A stretch of 64,000 nucleotides of DNA. It comes from Carpediemonas membranifera (Eukaryota > Fornicata). Both the position numbers and the translations under genes were made by a program. Shown in pieces: positions 49,545 through 58,186 of the stretch. The stretch is from assembly GCA_019828565.1 (NCBI GenBank), contig JAHDYR010000067.1, forward strand, positions 841,864 to 905,863, given 5' to 3'. Under the pieces are notes generated by a model. That model saw nothing but the letters and a program-made list of their open reading frames with translations, was not told the DNA's origin and did no database searches. The stretch's first letter is position 1, and the number at the start of each line of letters is the position of its first letter.

Positions 49545-50095
49545 CTCCTCATCTCTGGCGCCCTCATCCTGGCGCCCTCATCCTGGCGCCTCATCCCTGG
49601 CGCCTCATCTCTGGCGCCCTCATCCTGGCGCCTCATCTCTGGCGCCCTCATCCTGGCGCCTCATCCTGGCGCCTCATCCCTGGCGCCTCATCTCTGGCGC
49701 CCTCATCCTGGCGCCTCATCTCTGGCGCCTCATCCTGGCGCCTCATCTCTGGCGCCCTCATCCTGGCGCCTCATCCTGGCGCCTCATCCCTGGCGCCTCA
49801 TCTCTGGCGCCCTCATCCTGGCGCCTCATCTCTGGCGCCCTCATCCTGGCGCCTCATCTCTGGCGCCTCATCTCTGGCGCCTCATCCCTGGCGCCTCATC
49901 TCTGGCGCCTCATCCTGGCGCCTCATCTCTGGCGCCTCATCTCTGGCGCCCTCATCCTGGCGCCTCATCTCTGGCGCCTCATCCTGGCGCCCTCGTCCTG
50001 GCGCCTCATCTCTGGCGCCTCATCTCTGGCGCCTCATCTCTGGCGCCCTCATCCTGGCGCCTCATCCCTGGCGCCTCATTCCTGGCGCCCTCATC
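49545..50095. repeat. CTGGCGCC minisatellite
   Basis: About 40 tandem units alternate between TCATCCTGGCGCC, TCATCTCTGGCGCC and TCATCCCTGGCGCC, with CCTCA variants. Unit length is 13-15 bp, so open frames through it are not evidence of coding. Confidence 0.9.
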
Positions 50096-50603
50096 GCAGC
50101 GCCCACACAGCACCCCTACGCCAGCGCCACGACGCCACCCTCAGCGCCACGCCAGCCCCGCATCACCGGCGCCCTCAACAGCAAGTTCCATCATCCACAT
50201 CACTCCCTAACAACATCAACGACTCGCCTACCACCGACAGCGATGGCGAAGTCTGCGTTGATGTCGCCAGTGCCAACCCAGCTGGCATACGCGTCGCAAT
50301 GAATGTAAATGTTTACGTGTTCTCTTCGTCTCTTCTATCGTCCAGGATCTGCTTTCAGACGTCCATGAGCGATCATCCCTTATCCTGCGGAGCAGCCCAA
50401 CATCAGCTCAAGCGGTTCTGAGCATGCGTACAATGCTTCTGGGGCATGCAGAGTGATCATGTAGGAGCTTTATCACGATTCCAGGCTAGTTAGTGAGGGA
50501 ATTCGTCTGCAGTTCCCGGCAAATCTCATTATCTCCATTATTGCTGCAGTATTCAAAGTAAACGCGAACAACACGATCTATCTCCATTCATTGGCGCCTC
50601 GAG
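50096..50603. other. Spacer between minisatellite and inverted arm
   Basis: A short plus-strand frame near 50210-50330 (DSPTTDSDGEVCVDVASANP) looks protein-like but has no start and no recognised homology. Nothing else was supported. Confidence 0.3.
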
Positions 50604-51392
50604 GAGCGCTTCAGTCCCTCTAGAGCGTGCTTCAGCAGCATTTCGATCGAGATTAAAAATCACCCGAATTCTAGCTCTGTTCTGTGGCCGCTGCAGGCAC
50701 CGCTGGGCGCGATAGAGCTCGGAGCGGCGTTGTCTGCCAAAAATACCTATTTGCTCCCGGTGAAAATTGAACCCACGATCAGGGGGCTGTGTACAAAGCC
50801 TCTTCCCTCTATGCCACGACTTATGGGAAATCCGCCCTTATTAATCTCCCTACAGGGAATATAGGCCATTTTGGAGGTATGAGCGACCGGGAGGGGGGGA
50901 ATGGGGGACATTTATGGTATGGCTGGACTCTACTCGGGCAGACTTTTATGATAAGGCTCAGATCAGACCTCTACGACAGCTATACGAGGAGAAACGAGCC
51001 AAGCAGCGCGCTAGCGGCCCATGGCCGCAGCAGCGCCCAGCAAAGCTCAGCTATAGGGTCACATGGGGCCCAAAATGACGTGCTCATCAGGTCGACTCCC
51101 ATCTATTGACTTGGTAATTGCAGAGGGCGTTTGAACGCGATGTCCTAATAACCGACATGGTCGGAGCGGTTCGGCGATGACTCCGTTGTATTCCACACCT
51201 TCTTCTGATGCCGAAACATGCAGTCCTTTAGAGTCAACGCGCGTCCTGTCCGTCAGGCATGAAGGGCATTCAGCAGAGGCATTGCTGCGGTCTGCAGGCT
51301 GCCCTAGCGCTTCAGGATGGCCAACTTCATGATCTGGACCCATGTCTATCAAATCCATTTTGATCACATCAAACGTGTGTCAAATCCGGCAA
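50604..51392. repeat. Left arm of 0.78-kb inverted repeat
   Basis: It is the reverse complement of 53240-54019 with scattered substitutions. Its outer end contains, inverted, the first about 13 codons of the recombinase-like gene at 53981 before homology stops. So this arm is a truncated inverted copy of that gene's upstream region. The arms enclose LINE P3. Confidence 0.85.
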
Positions 51393-51645
51393 ATCGATTT
51401 TGCGATAAAAAAAGGGGCAGAAGGGAGGAAGCGACCCATACGGCGTACTTATGGACCATTTCCTCCCACCTGCCCGTTTTTTGAGTCTCAACTCTCAATT
51501 CCAATTTGTCCCTATGTTACTTTTTTCTAGCAGGATTTAAAGTTTGATACTGCGCATGCGTATTGCTTAGGTATAGCCAAGTACTACCATACCACTTTGA
51601 AGATCCAGCTCCGGCTCATCGTCGAGTTCATTTTTTCTTGCAAAA
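51393..51645. other. Short unique stretch beside TIR
   Basis: It contains an A-run and a GGGCAG/CTGCCC-type inverted pair (about 51414-51477) but no gene. Confidence 0.35.
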
Positions 51646-51719
51646 TGACTTAAAGTCAAGTTTTGTCCTTGACTTTAAGTCACAAAAACTTGACTTGAAG
51701 TCAAGGAATTGACAGTATG
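51646..51719 (-). repeat. Right 74-bp inverted repeat (TIR-like)
   Basis: The reverse complement matches 42169-42242 at 73 of 74 positions, including the outermost CATACTGTCAATTCC. Immediately outside lies LINE P3 ORF1 sequence, as LINE P2 lies outside the left copy. Confidence 0.85.
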
Positions 51720-52890
51720 GCCGCCGAGACACCTCAGTCAGTAGGCGGTACCTGGGGCAGTGGCATGACAGTAGCGACGAACGTGGAATGGCCATCGAGC
51801 AGATAGCTCTCTCAAGTCTCGCAGTAAACGCAAGACTGGAACAGGAGGGAGTAAAGTTACGTATTGCAGAGTTTCAGAGACAGTCTTTATTTTTCTTTTA
51901 ACAAGCCCTGGCTCCCACCCAGGGCCTGGCATTAGCCTACGGGCACTGCCAGTGGGCTGTGGCGGCAGCCAAAGGGGGGGTCACGCCACTGCGCCCCCTC
52001 CTAAGTATCCATGCCTGAGGGCGAATCGGTCACCAAGAAGCACGGAGGCTGGCCCGCCAAGGGTTACCAAGACCGGCATCGAGGCCCCTTGACGGGACAG
52101 TGACACAGTGAACCCTTAGCCCCTGCAGAAATTCTCAGAATTCGCAGGATAAGGATCAGAGCAGAGTACAACATGGAAACGTTCAAGATCTTAAGCCTGA
52201 ATACTCAGGGGCACATAGGACGAGGAAAGGACTTCACGGCATCAATAGCAACAGCAATACAAACCAAACTCAGAGACATTGAAGCAGTCTGCATGCAAGA
52301 GACATGGAGAACAGCAAACACAAGAGTCCACAACTTCATAGACTTCCAGTACGCTTTAGCAGGCAGAGAAACAGAGGAAACACTAGCAACAACGAACGAA
52401 AAGCGGAAAAGAGAGACCAGGAGCCAGCATCGCGTGAACAGACAACTGGGAGTCATAGGCGACGACCCCCAACACCTAAGTGGCAGGGAACCAGAGAACG
52501 CATCGGCACAATCGTCAGCCCACACGCCAGAGCAACATGGGACGTCAGCATCACTGACAGCCTATCGGGAAGAGTGCAGGCAAGCATTATGAGGACAAGC
52601 AGAGACATCATGGAAATCACAGTGTTCGCATCCACCTCAGATAAAGGGAAGGTAAGGGAAGAGATCCAGAGAAGGTGCCCCCTATGCTCAAGAGAGACTG
52701 AGATTGACATATTGTGGAAGATCCTCTTGGAGAAACCAGACCAGATCAGAGAACAGAGACTCATCAGAGACTGGGCAGAGGAACAGAGGATAGGGTCAGC
52801 ATCGCACATAATATGCGAATGCCCCATGGTAGACAGGGGGGACGGCTGGGCCAAGATCTGGAAAGAAGCGACATACTGTCTCCGGGGGGG
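51720..52890 (+). mobile_element. LINE copy P3, internally deleted
   Basis: It starts in an ORF1 C-terminal stretch (ALSSLAVNARLEQEG). It continues through the conserved spacer (51903-52172) and the first 150 or so codons of ORF2 (METFKILSLNTQGHIGRGKD). Near 52650 it jumps to the C-terminal zinc finger (RRCPLCSRETEIDILW ... SHIICECPMV). Nearly all the endonuclease and the whole RT are missing. This complements P2, which lacks the finger. The 5' part is about 95 percent identical to P1. Confidence 0.78.
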
Positions 52891-52892
52891 GT

Positions 52893-52968
52893 GAGGTACC
52901 CACCTCGAATGGGTACCTTACCCATGGGTAAGGTACCCACCGTATCTCGAATCTTTTCTAGATACGGT
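52893..52968. repeat. Cluster of palindromes at LINE P3 3' end
   Basis: 52911-52938 is a perfect 28-bp palindrome (half-site GGGTACCTTACCCA). AGGTACCCA just before it pairs with its first arm as an alternative. 52939-52947 (ACCGTATCT) pairs with 52960-52968 (AGATACGGT). Together they can form competing hairpins. Confidence 0.8.
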
Positions 52969-53239
52969 CCCGAAAAACCACCAACCAAGGCCGCCAGTTT
53001 TTTTTCCTGCAAGAGCTCAAGTCCGGTCTATGACTGTTCTAGAGCTGCCCACGCGGTCCCCTACACTCACATAGCAACAGTAGAGTGAGTCCAGTGCAAT
53101 TACGTTGATACATGCGGAGATATAACAACCGGACAAAAAAATACAAACATGCTGCGTCATCGCTCTATGGTCTATGACAGGTCTACAAGCCGCTTCTGCC
53201 GCCCTGAAAACGTCCCTGACGCTTCATCGTCGAATCGTC

Positions 53240-54019
53240 AGATTTGACACATTGATGTGATCAAAATGGATTTGATAGACATGGGTCCAGATCCTGCAGT
53301 TGGCCATCCTGAAGCGCTAGGGCGGCCTGCAGACCGCAGCAATGCCTCTGCTGAATGCCCTTCATGCCTGACGGACAGGACGCGCGTTGACTCTAAAGGA
53401 CTGCATGTTTCGGCATTAAAAGAAGGTGTGGAATACAACGGAGTCATCGCCGAACCGCTCCGACCAAGTCGGTTATTAGGACATCGCGTTCAAACGCCCT
53501 CTGCAATTACCAAGTCAATAGATGGGAGTCGACCTGATGAGCACGTCATTTTGGGCCCCATGTGACCCTATAGCTGAGCTTGGCTGGGCGCTGCTGCGGC
53601 CATGGGCCGCTAGTGCCCTTACTGGCTCGTTTCTCCACGTATAGCTGTCGTAGAGGTCTGATCTGAGCCTTATCATAAAAGTCTGCCCGAGTAGAGTCCA
53701 GCCATACCATAAATGTCCCCCATTCCCCCCCTCCCGGTCGCTCATACCTCCAAAATGGCCTATATTCCCTGTAGGAAGCTTAATAAGGGCCGATTTCCCA
53801 TAAGTCGTGGCATAGAGGGAAGAGACTTTGTACACAGCCCCCTGATCGTGGGTTCAATTTTCACCGGGAGCAAATAGGTATTCTTGGCAGACAACGCCGC
53901 TCCGAGCTCTATCGCGCCCAGCGGTGCCTGCAGCGGCCAGAACAGAACTAGAATTCAGGTGATTTTTAATCTCGATCGAAATGCTGCTGAAGCACGCTCT
54001 AGAGGAACTGAAGCGCTCT
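53240..54019. repeat. Right arm of 0.78-kb inverted repeat
   Basis: Inverted match to 50604-51392. Its right end runs into the recombinase-like gene. It contains a tRNA T-arm-like stretch (GTGGGTTCAATTTTCAC, about 53850) without the rest of a tRNA. Confidence 0.85.
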
Positions 54020-54643
54020 ACGAAGGAGCAATACAAGCATACATATCAAAAACTGTGCGTTTACCTTGAGTGCGACGATGAGGATGCTGATGTTGTTATT
54101 TGCACAGAGATCCGACAAAATAGTGACGTATTCGAACAGTTTCTGGACTCTCTGTCCTTCTGTCGCCGTTTTGGACGGTACAAGTCTATCTCGATGCCTC
54201 AAAAGGCTCTCGTTCGCCTTCTTCGCACTGCTGGTGCCGAAACCGACCTAATTTGCAGGATAAGGACTCACACGCTTCCGGCACGCCAGGTGCTGACTAA
54301 CGAGGAGTACGACAAGCTCACGAGAGCTCTGAAGTACGACATTGCCGAGTCACACCGCCAGCTCGCCCTGGTCGTTGCTCTCTGCCGGCTGGGATCGTAT
54401 GTCGCAGACCTACGTGACTTGGACCTACCCGAGCTACAGGAGTTGATGCAAGAGGCTGCCGTGGATCACCCTGCCTTTGAGACCCTTATCCGGATGTCCA
54501 AGGTCCTTGATTCGCTCTGGGGTAGTCCCCCCATGACCGTCAGGCACGCGAACCGTATCCTGCACGAAGCGGGGATGCAGAGTCTGAAAAGACCCATCTC
54601 CCTGTCCGATCTGGATACCCCTGACGACAGATGGAATGACTGA
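53981..54643 (+). CDS. Second degenerate tyrosine-recombinase-like protein (220 aa)
   Basis: ATG at 53981 starts MLLKHALEELKRSTKEQYKH, a core-binding-like helix pair (KEQYKHTYQKLCVYLE). A catalytic-domain-like part follows (LTNEEYDKLTRAL; LALVVALCRLGSYVADLRDL, comparable to box I without its Arg). SPPMTVRHANRILHEAG is comparable to the H-x-x-R region. It ends soon after (SLSDLDTPDDRWND) without a clear nucleophile. It shares feature order with the 462-aa gene but lacks the acidic tail. It starts within the right inverted arm. Confidence 0.45.
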   Translation: MLLKHALEELKRSTKEQYKHTYQKLCVYLECDDEDADVVICTEIRQNSDVFEQFLDSLSFCRRFGRYKSISMPQKALVRLLRTAGAETDLICRIRTHTLPARQVLTNEEYDKLTRALKYDIAESHRQLALVVALCRLGSYVADLRDLDLPELQELMQEAAVDHPAFETLIRMSKVLDSLWGSPPMTVRHANRILHEAGMQSLKRPISLSDLDTPDDRWND

Positions 54644-54868
54644 AGCTGTAAACATATCCATTGACTCTGAATCTTTTATTTCTCCATCTGCGAGTTAAGC
54701 CAGGCCACTGCCTTTCCCGTCAGATATACCTTACGCGTGTCGTGCGCCTTCTTTGTTGCTCTTGCGGCCGAAGCATCAACAGTGGCCTGCTTCAACAAAT
54801 CTCGGCAGCTAGACTTCGGCGTCTTGGTGCCACGTCGCGTGCAGGCCCACTCTCTATCGTCCACAGAC

Positions 54869-55606
54869 TCACCACACACAACGCATGACCCTGCGAATAC
54901 GGTCGGTGGCTTTCTCCTTCAGCTTCTGTCGAAGCAGATCGCACATCGCGGTCTTGACGACGCGTCGAGATAATTCATCCGTGCGCAGGGTACTAACAGG
55001 CTCAACCAACAGCTCTGTCTGAGTAGACGCCTCCTCTAGGTCTCGCACAGTCTGAGTCTCTGCATGCTCACCCTGTGGCGAAAACTGCTGGCATTTTCCC
55101 ACCATCCTCGGCTTATCAGGATCAGGACCCAGCGCAGTCATGTAAACAGGCACCTCAACCCGCTTCTCGACTATCTTGACAGGCTGGGAGCCCCTGCGGG
55201 AAGGGGCTTGCGGGTGAACTCGCGTCCTGGTCGGCCCCCCGTTCGCCTCGTTGTGCAGAGCCTCCATGAAGGCATTGAAGCCGTCATCACGGCCCACCTT
55301 CTGTGTCACAAACGACATGACGCATGTGACCGACATCTCAAAGGATGCAAAATCGTCAGCACTGGAAACATCGCGATTGTGGCAGATTGAGTTTCGAGCT
55401 GCCAACAGCTCGCGTATATGTCTCTTATCAGCGTGGTGAAGATCAGGAACACGATGTAGGATCGCTTGCAAAAGCATAGCCGGATCCATCTCGCCACCGT
55501 CACCACGGTACCTCGCGATGTACTCCTGCAGCTTCGGAATCATCCTCAGTAGCGCTTCAAACATCATGCTGGCGTATCCTGCTGAATCCTTCGCCCCAGA
55601 GCTCAT
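54869..55606 (-). CDS. HEPN-domain (Swt1-like) protein, copy 1 (245 aa)
   Basis: The N-terminal 100 residues are helical and end ELLAARNSICHNRDVSSADD, giving the HEPN signature R-x4-H (R71, H76). The following context resembles Swt1-type HEPN domains (RNxxxH, then ...SxDDA/F). HEPN domains are often metal-independent RNases or nucleic-acid-binding modules. The C-terminal half is basic (VKIVEKRVEVPVY), with TQT-type motifs (HAETQTV, ASTQTEL) and a basic helix. Past the TGA at 54869 a plausible continuation to 54676 (TKKAHDTRKVYLTGKAVAW) lies one frame over. A short intron or frameshift could join it. Confidence 0.55.
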   Translation of the reverse strand: MSSGAKDSAGYASMMFEALLRMIPKLQEYIARYRGDGGEMDPAMLLQAILHRVPDLHHADKRHIRELLAARNSICHNRDVSSADDFASFEMSVTCVMSFVTQKVGRDDGFNAFMEALHNEANGGPTRTRVHPQAPSRRGSQPVKIVEKRVEVPVYMTALGPDPDKPRMVGKCQQFSPQGEHAETQTVRDLEEASTQTELLVEPVSTLRTDELSRRVVKTAMCDLLRQKLKEKATDRIRRVMRCVW

Positions 55607-56605
55607 ATCGGTTTCTTCAGAACGAAATTCTAAAGAAATGTTCGCGGGTATGCCTGATCATCGCGCGTCGAAAGACAGCAGGAACGTACCCTACAGCTCA
55701 GGTTGAAGTAGGCTTGGCTTTGGTTCAACTGATAAATGCGCCATTGCTCCGTTTATATCATCCAATGTTAGGATGCCTTGCTATGATGATATACCGGTCA
55801 CTACGCTTCTGGGCGACGGTGGAGGCTGATGGTATGGCAGCGCAGGGGCATGAAGCGGGTCAGAGGGGTGGGTAGTCAAGGGATACTGACCGATCTTGGA
55901 ACTTGGATGATCGTTGTCGTGGCCAGATGAACTTGAGGCAGTGGTGGAGGAGGAACTCGCGGTCCGTGTGGGGCAGGGTCTCGCCGACGATGAAGGCCAT
56001 GGAAGAGGCGGCCTGGGTCATCGAAGGGACCTTGACGGGGTCAGCCCAGTTGTAGTAGAGGTGGGAGGCGTTGTACGCGAATGAGGCGACGTCACCACTC
56101 CCTACAACGGCGCCAGGATGTGGTCAAGGGGGAATTTGCACTGAGTCACGTCGAACTGGTTGCGGGCGACGTTGTTATCGTGACGGTGAAAGAGTGAGGG
56201 GATCGGTCTGCCCCCGCCGCTCTCTCCATGGCACTCTCCCCCGTGCGCCACCCCTGATCACTACGTCTGGACCACTATTCTTCCACGGCGTTCTCTCCCT
56301 GGCGTTCTCATAGGCAATCTTCTTCTTGCCTTCCTGATGTTGATATTAATTGTTTCTGTGTACACAAGCTTGCTAATGTCATTATAAGCTTCACGTAGTA
56401 CTAAATCGTCTTGTATTCCCGGTATTATCGTCCATATGGCTGAGCATGAATAATGATGTTGATTACAAAGGAGGGAGAAGCTGGTAGTGGCTCTAGAGCA
56501 GACAACGTTCAATGTGCAGCACGCATAGAACAACAATCCCCTGAATATTACTGTAACTGATCATTCCACGGATTTCGTTTGCGACAGCGATCGCAAAATT
56601 GTGCA
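55217..56605. repeat. 1.39-kb segment, copy A
   Basis: It covers the first about 130 codons of the HEPN gene, its upstream region and a gene fragment. It is nearly identical to 61578-62966, and its right part (from about 56076) also to 59936-60471. It ends at the hairpin plus GTGCACTTTA signal, after which the copies differ. Confidence 0.85.
55860..56123 (-). pseudogene. Fragment of an unrecognised gene, copy A
   Basis: An 87-codon minus-strand frame lacks a start but reads as structured protein: SFAYNASHLYYNWADPVK, QAASSMAFIVGETLPHTD, REFLLHHCLKFIWPRQR. It is open on both sides of its homology and recurs at 62221-62484. A degenerate piece also lies at about 56616-56715. It is probably a captured host-gene fragment carried along by duplication. 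Confidence 0.45.
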
Positions 56606-56612
56606 CTTTATG
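56578..56612 (+). promoter_or_regulatory. Hairpin plus GTGCACTTTATG signal
   Basis: TTTGCGA-(6 nt)-TCGCAAA forms a 7-bp hairpin at 56578-56597, followed by TTGTGCACTTTATGG. An ORF opens at the ATG (MARRETAETYPTAQVG) but soon loses plausibility and runs into the PHD gene's 3' end. Confidence 0.5.
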
Positions 56613-56758
56613 GCACGTCGAGAGACGGCAGAAACATACCCTACAGCTCAGGTTGGCTCAACTGTTAATGTGCTCGTGGTCCGTGTGGGACACAGGGTCT
56701 TGCAGACCATAAAGTCCAGGGATGATGCGGGCTGTGGGTTCAGTTTTATTCATTCCGT

Positions 56759-58084
56759 CTACAGCATATTCAGCAATGTAAGCTTGTCCTTCTGTTGCAC
56801 ACGTATCTCACCACACCGCTTACACTCAGTGAACACTCCACCAGGACCAGGGAGGCGACTCGGTATGTGTATCTCCGTCGCGCAACAGGTGCTGCAATAC
56901 CAGTGTCTGCATGCGTCACAGAAGGCTGCATTCGCGACGTCTTGAGGCGGCTCCTCGACATTGGCTGACAGTGTAGTGGCACAGCCCCAGCATCGCCAGA
57001 CACCGTCATTGTCATAACGGCGATCGCAGTCTGAACAGACAAAGTTGATGTGGTCGAAGGTGGATCGCTTATGGTAAGGACACACGCAACTTATGTGAAA
57101 GCATGTCTTACAGATGGTACACTGCGCAAAAGCTTCGTCCGAATCAGCATCTGCCCAGTCCAACGAATGACACACACCGCAACCGTGAATGATGGCAATG
57201 TCTCTCGCCACGATAGGGTCGGCACGAGCAATCTCCTTGGCTGCCTGAATTTGGGCTATCTTGTCCGCAACAGCAGCATTGACAATCTCGCGAACCTCAG
57301 TCGTCTCGAAATGTATGGCGGCACCCGATACAGTTCGTTTGGGCGTTGCGCGTCTGTACGTTGTGCTTCCCGGCGACATGGCATCTTCCGGAGAGTCGCT
57401 CTGGGAAGCGATCTTACTCGAGTCATCTGGCAGCTCCTCTAACTTCTCTCGCTTGACCGGTAGGTCTGACTGGCTCACAGAGGAGCGTGGATCGGTGAAC
57501 ATCTCTGTCTTCGGGGCAGCTGCGGATAATGCAACAGGCTGGACGTCAGCCGCACGGATGATGCTTGTCGACCGATGGGCAGGCACGTTCACGTCGAACC
57601 GCACTGCAACTCCTTTGTCCTCCATCACCCATGAAGAGACGAGGTCATAGATGGCGTTCATGGCTGAAGTCCGGGCGCTATAGCGGACGAAAACGCCGGA
57701 AACATCATTGTCACCATTAAATCTGCTTGAAATGGCGACTTTGTATCTTACGCCCTTGTGTATGGTCTTGTCTAGGCCGAAGTCGATGAGTGCCTCCCTA
57801 AGTGCGCTACCTGATACATAAGATTTTGCAAAACCTTCCTCGTCGCCACTGCTGTTCTTCCCTGGGAGGCGTTGCTTCAGCTGGAGTTGAACGATCTTTG
57901 GGTGACATTCAAACACCACTGACAGGTTCTGTAGGAAGTTGCCAAAGGAATTCCATATGGCTCGGAGTTTCGTCCCTTCCTGCTTCCCTGTGAGGAATTC
58001 CTCGTTCGCAACGTAGCAGAATGCGTTCAGATAGAGCCGAAGAAGCTTCTTTCGGCGCCCAGAAACCGTATTCTTCGTTCCCAT
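56759..58084 (-). CDS. PHD-finger protein (441 aa)
   Basis: ATG at 58084 starts MGTKNTVSGRRKKLLRLY. The N-terminal 180 residues form an unrecognised mixed domain. A linker with Ser/Pro and acidic patches (DSPEDAMSPGSTTY) leads to a C4HC3 PHD finger (CGVC ... CTICKTCFHISC ... CSDC). A second treble-clef module follows (CWGC ... CDACRHWYCSTC ... CKRCGE). PHD modules usually read histone H3 tails, so a chromatin role is likely. GTGCACTTTATG lies 18-29 bp upstream of the ATG. The SET gene 1.2 kb away makes a chromatin theme plausible. Confidence 0.7.
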   Translation of the reverse strand: MGTKNTVSGRRKKLLRLYLNAFCYVANEEFLTGKQEGTKLRAIWNSFGNFLQNLSVVFECHPKIVQLQLKQRLPGKNSSGDEEGFAKSYVSGSALREALIDFGLDKTIHKGVRYKVAISSRFNGDNDVSGVFVRYSARTSAMNAIYDLVSSWVMEDKGVAVRFDVNVPAHRSTSIIRAADVQPVALSAAAPKTEMFTDPRSSVSQSDLPVKREKLEELPDDSSKIASQSDSPEDAMSPGSTTYRRATPKRTVSGAAIHFETTEVREIVNAAVADKIAQIQAAKEIARADPIVARDIAIIHGCGVCHSLDWADADSDEAFAQCTICKTCFHISCVCPYHKRSTFDHINFVCSDCDRRYDNDGVWRCWGCATTLSANVEEPPQDVANAAFCDACRHWYCSTCCATEIHIPSRLPGPGGVFTECKRCGEIRVQQKDKLTLLNML

Positions 58085-58101
58085 CAGCAGCGCTTGATCG
58101 T

Positions 58102-58113
58102 CATAAAGTGCAC
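58102..58113 (-). promoter_or_regulatory. GTGCACTTTATG upstream of PHD gene
   Basis: This copy of the recurring signal, in the same orientation as the gene, ends 17 bp before the chosen ATG. No strong hairpin is adjacent. Confidence 0.45.
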
Positions 58114-58186
58114 GCACAATATCTCAGGGGGATCTTCCTGCTGGGCTGGCTAAGACCGGGTAGCACATCTTCACGACAGATCGACT

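Noticed and set aside
49503-50210. 235-codon ORF of Ala/Ser/Pro repeats
   Set aside because: It is the translation of a 13-15-bp minisatellite whose unit length is not a fixed multiple of three. No start context or conserved domain.
42169-51719. Polinton/Maverick or adintovirus
   Set aside because: No protein-primed DNA polymerase, retroviral-type integrase, packaging ATPase or capsid gene inside the repeats; the protease-like gene is OTU-type, not adenoviral-type.
53840-53885. tRNA-like T arm (GTGGG-TTCAATT-TTCAC followed by CGGGAGCA)
   Set aside because: No matching 5' acceptor strand, D arm or anticodon arm upstream. At most a tRNA/SINE relic.
56071-56313. 80-codon ORF repeated three times (56071, within 59750-60178, 62432)
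   Set aside because: Conserved only because the DNA is duplicated; the opposite strand carries the more protein-like fragment.
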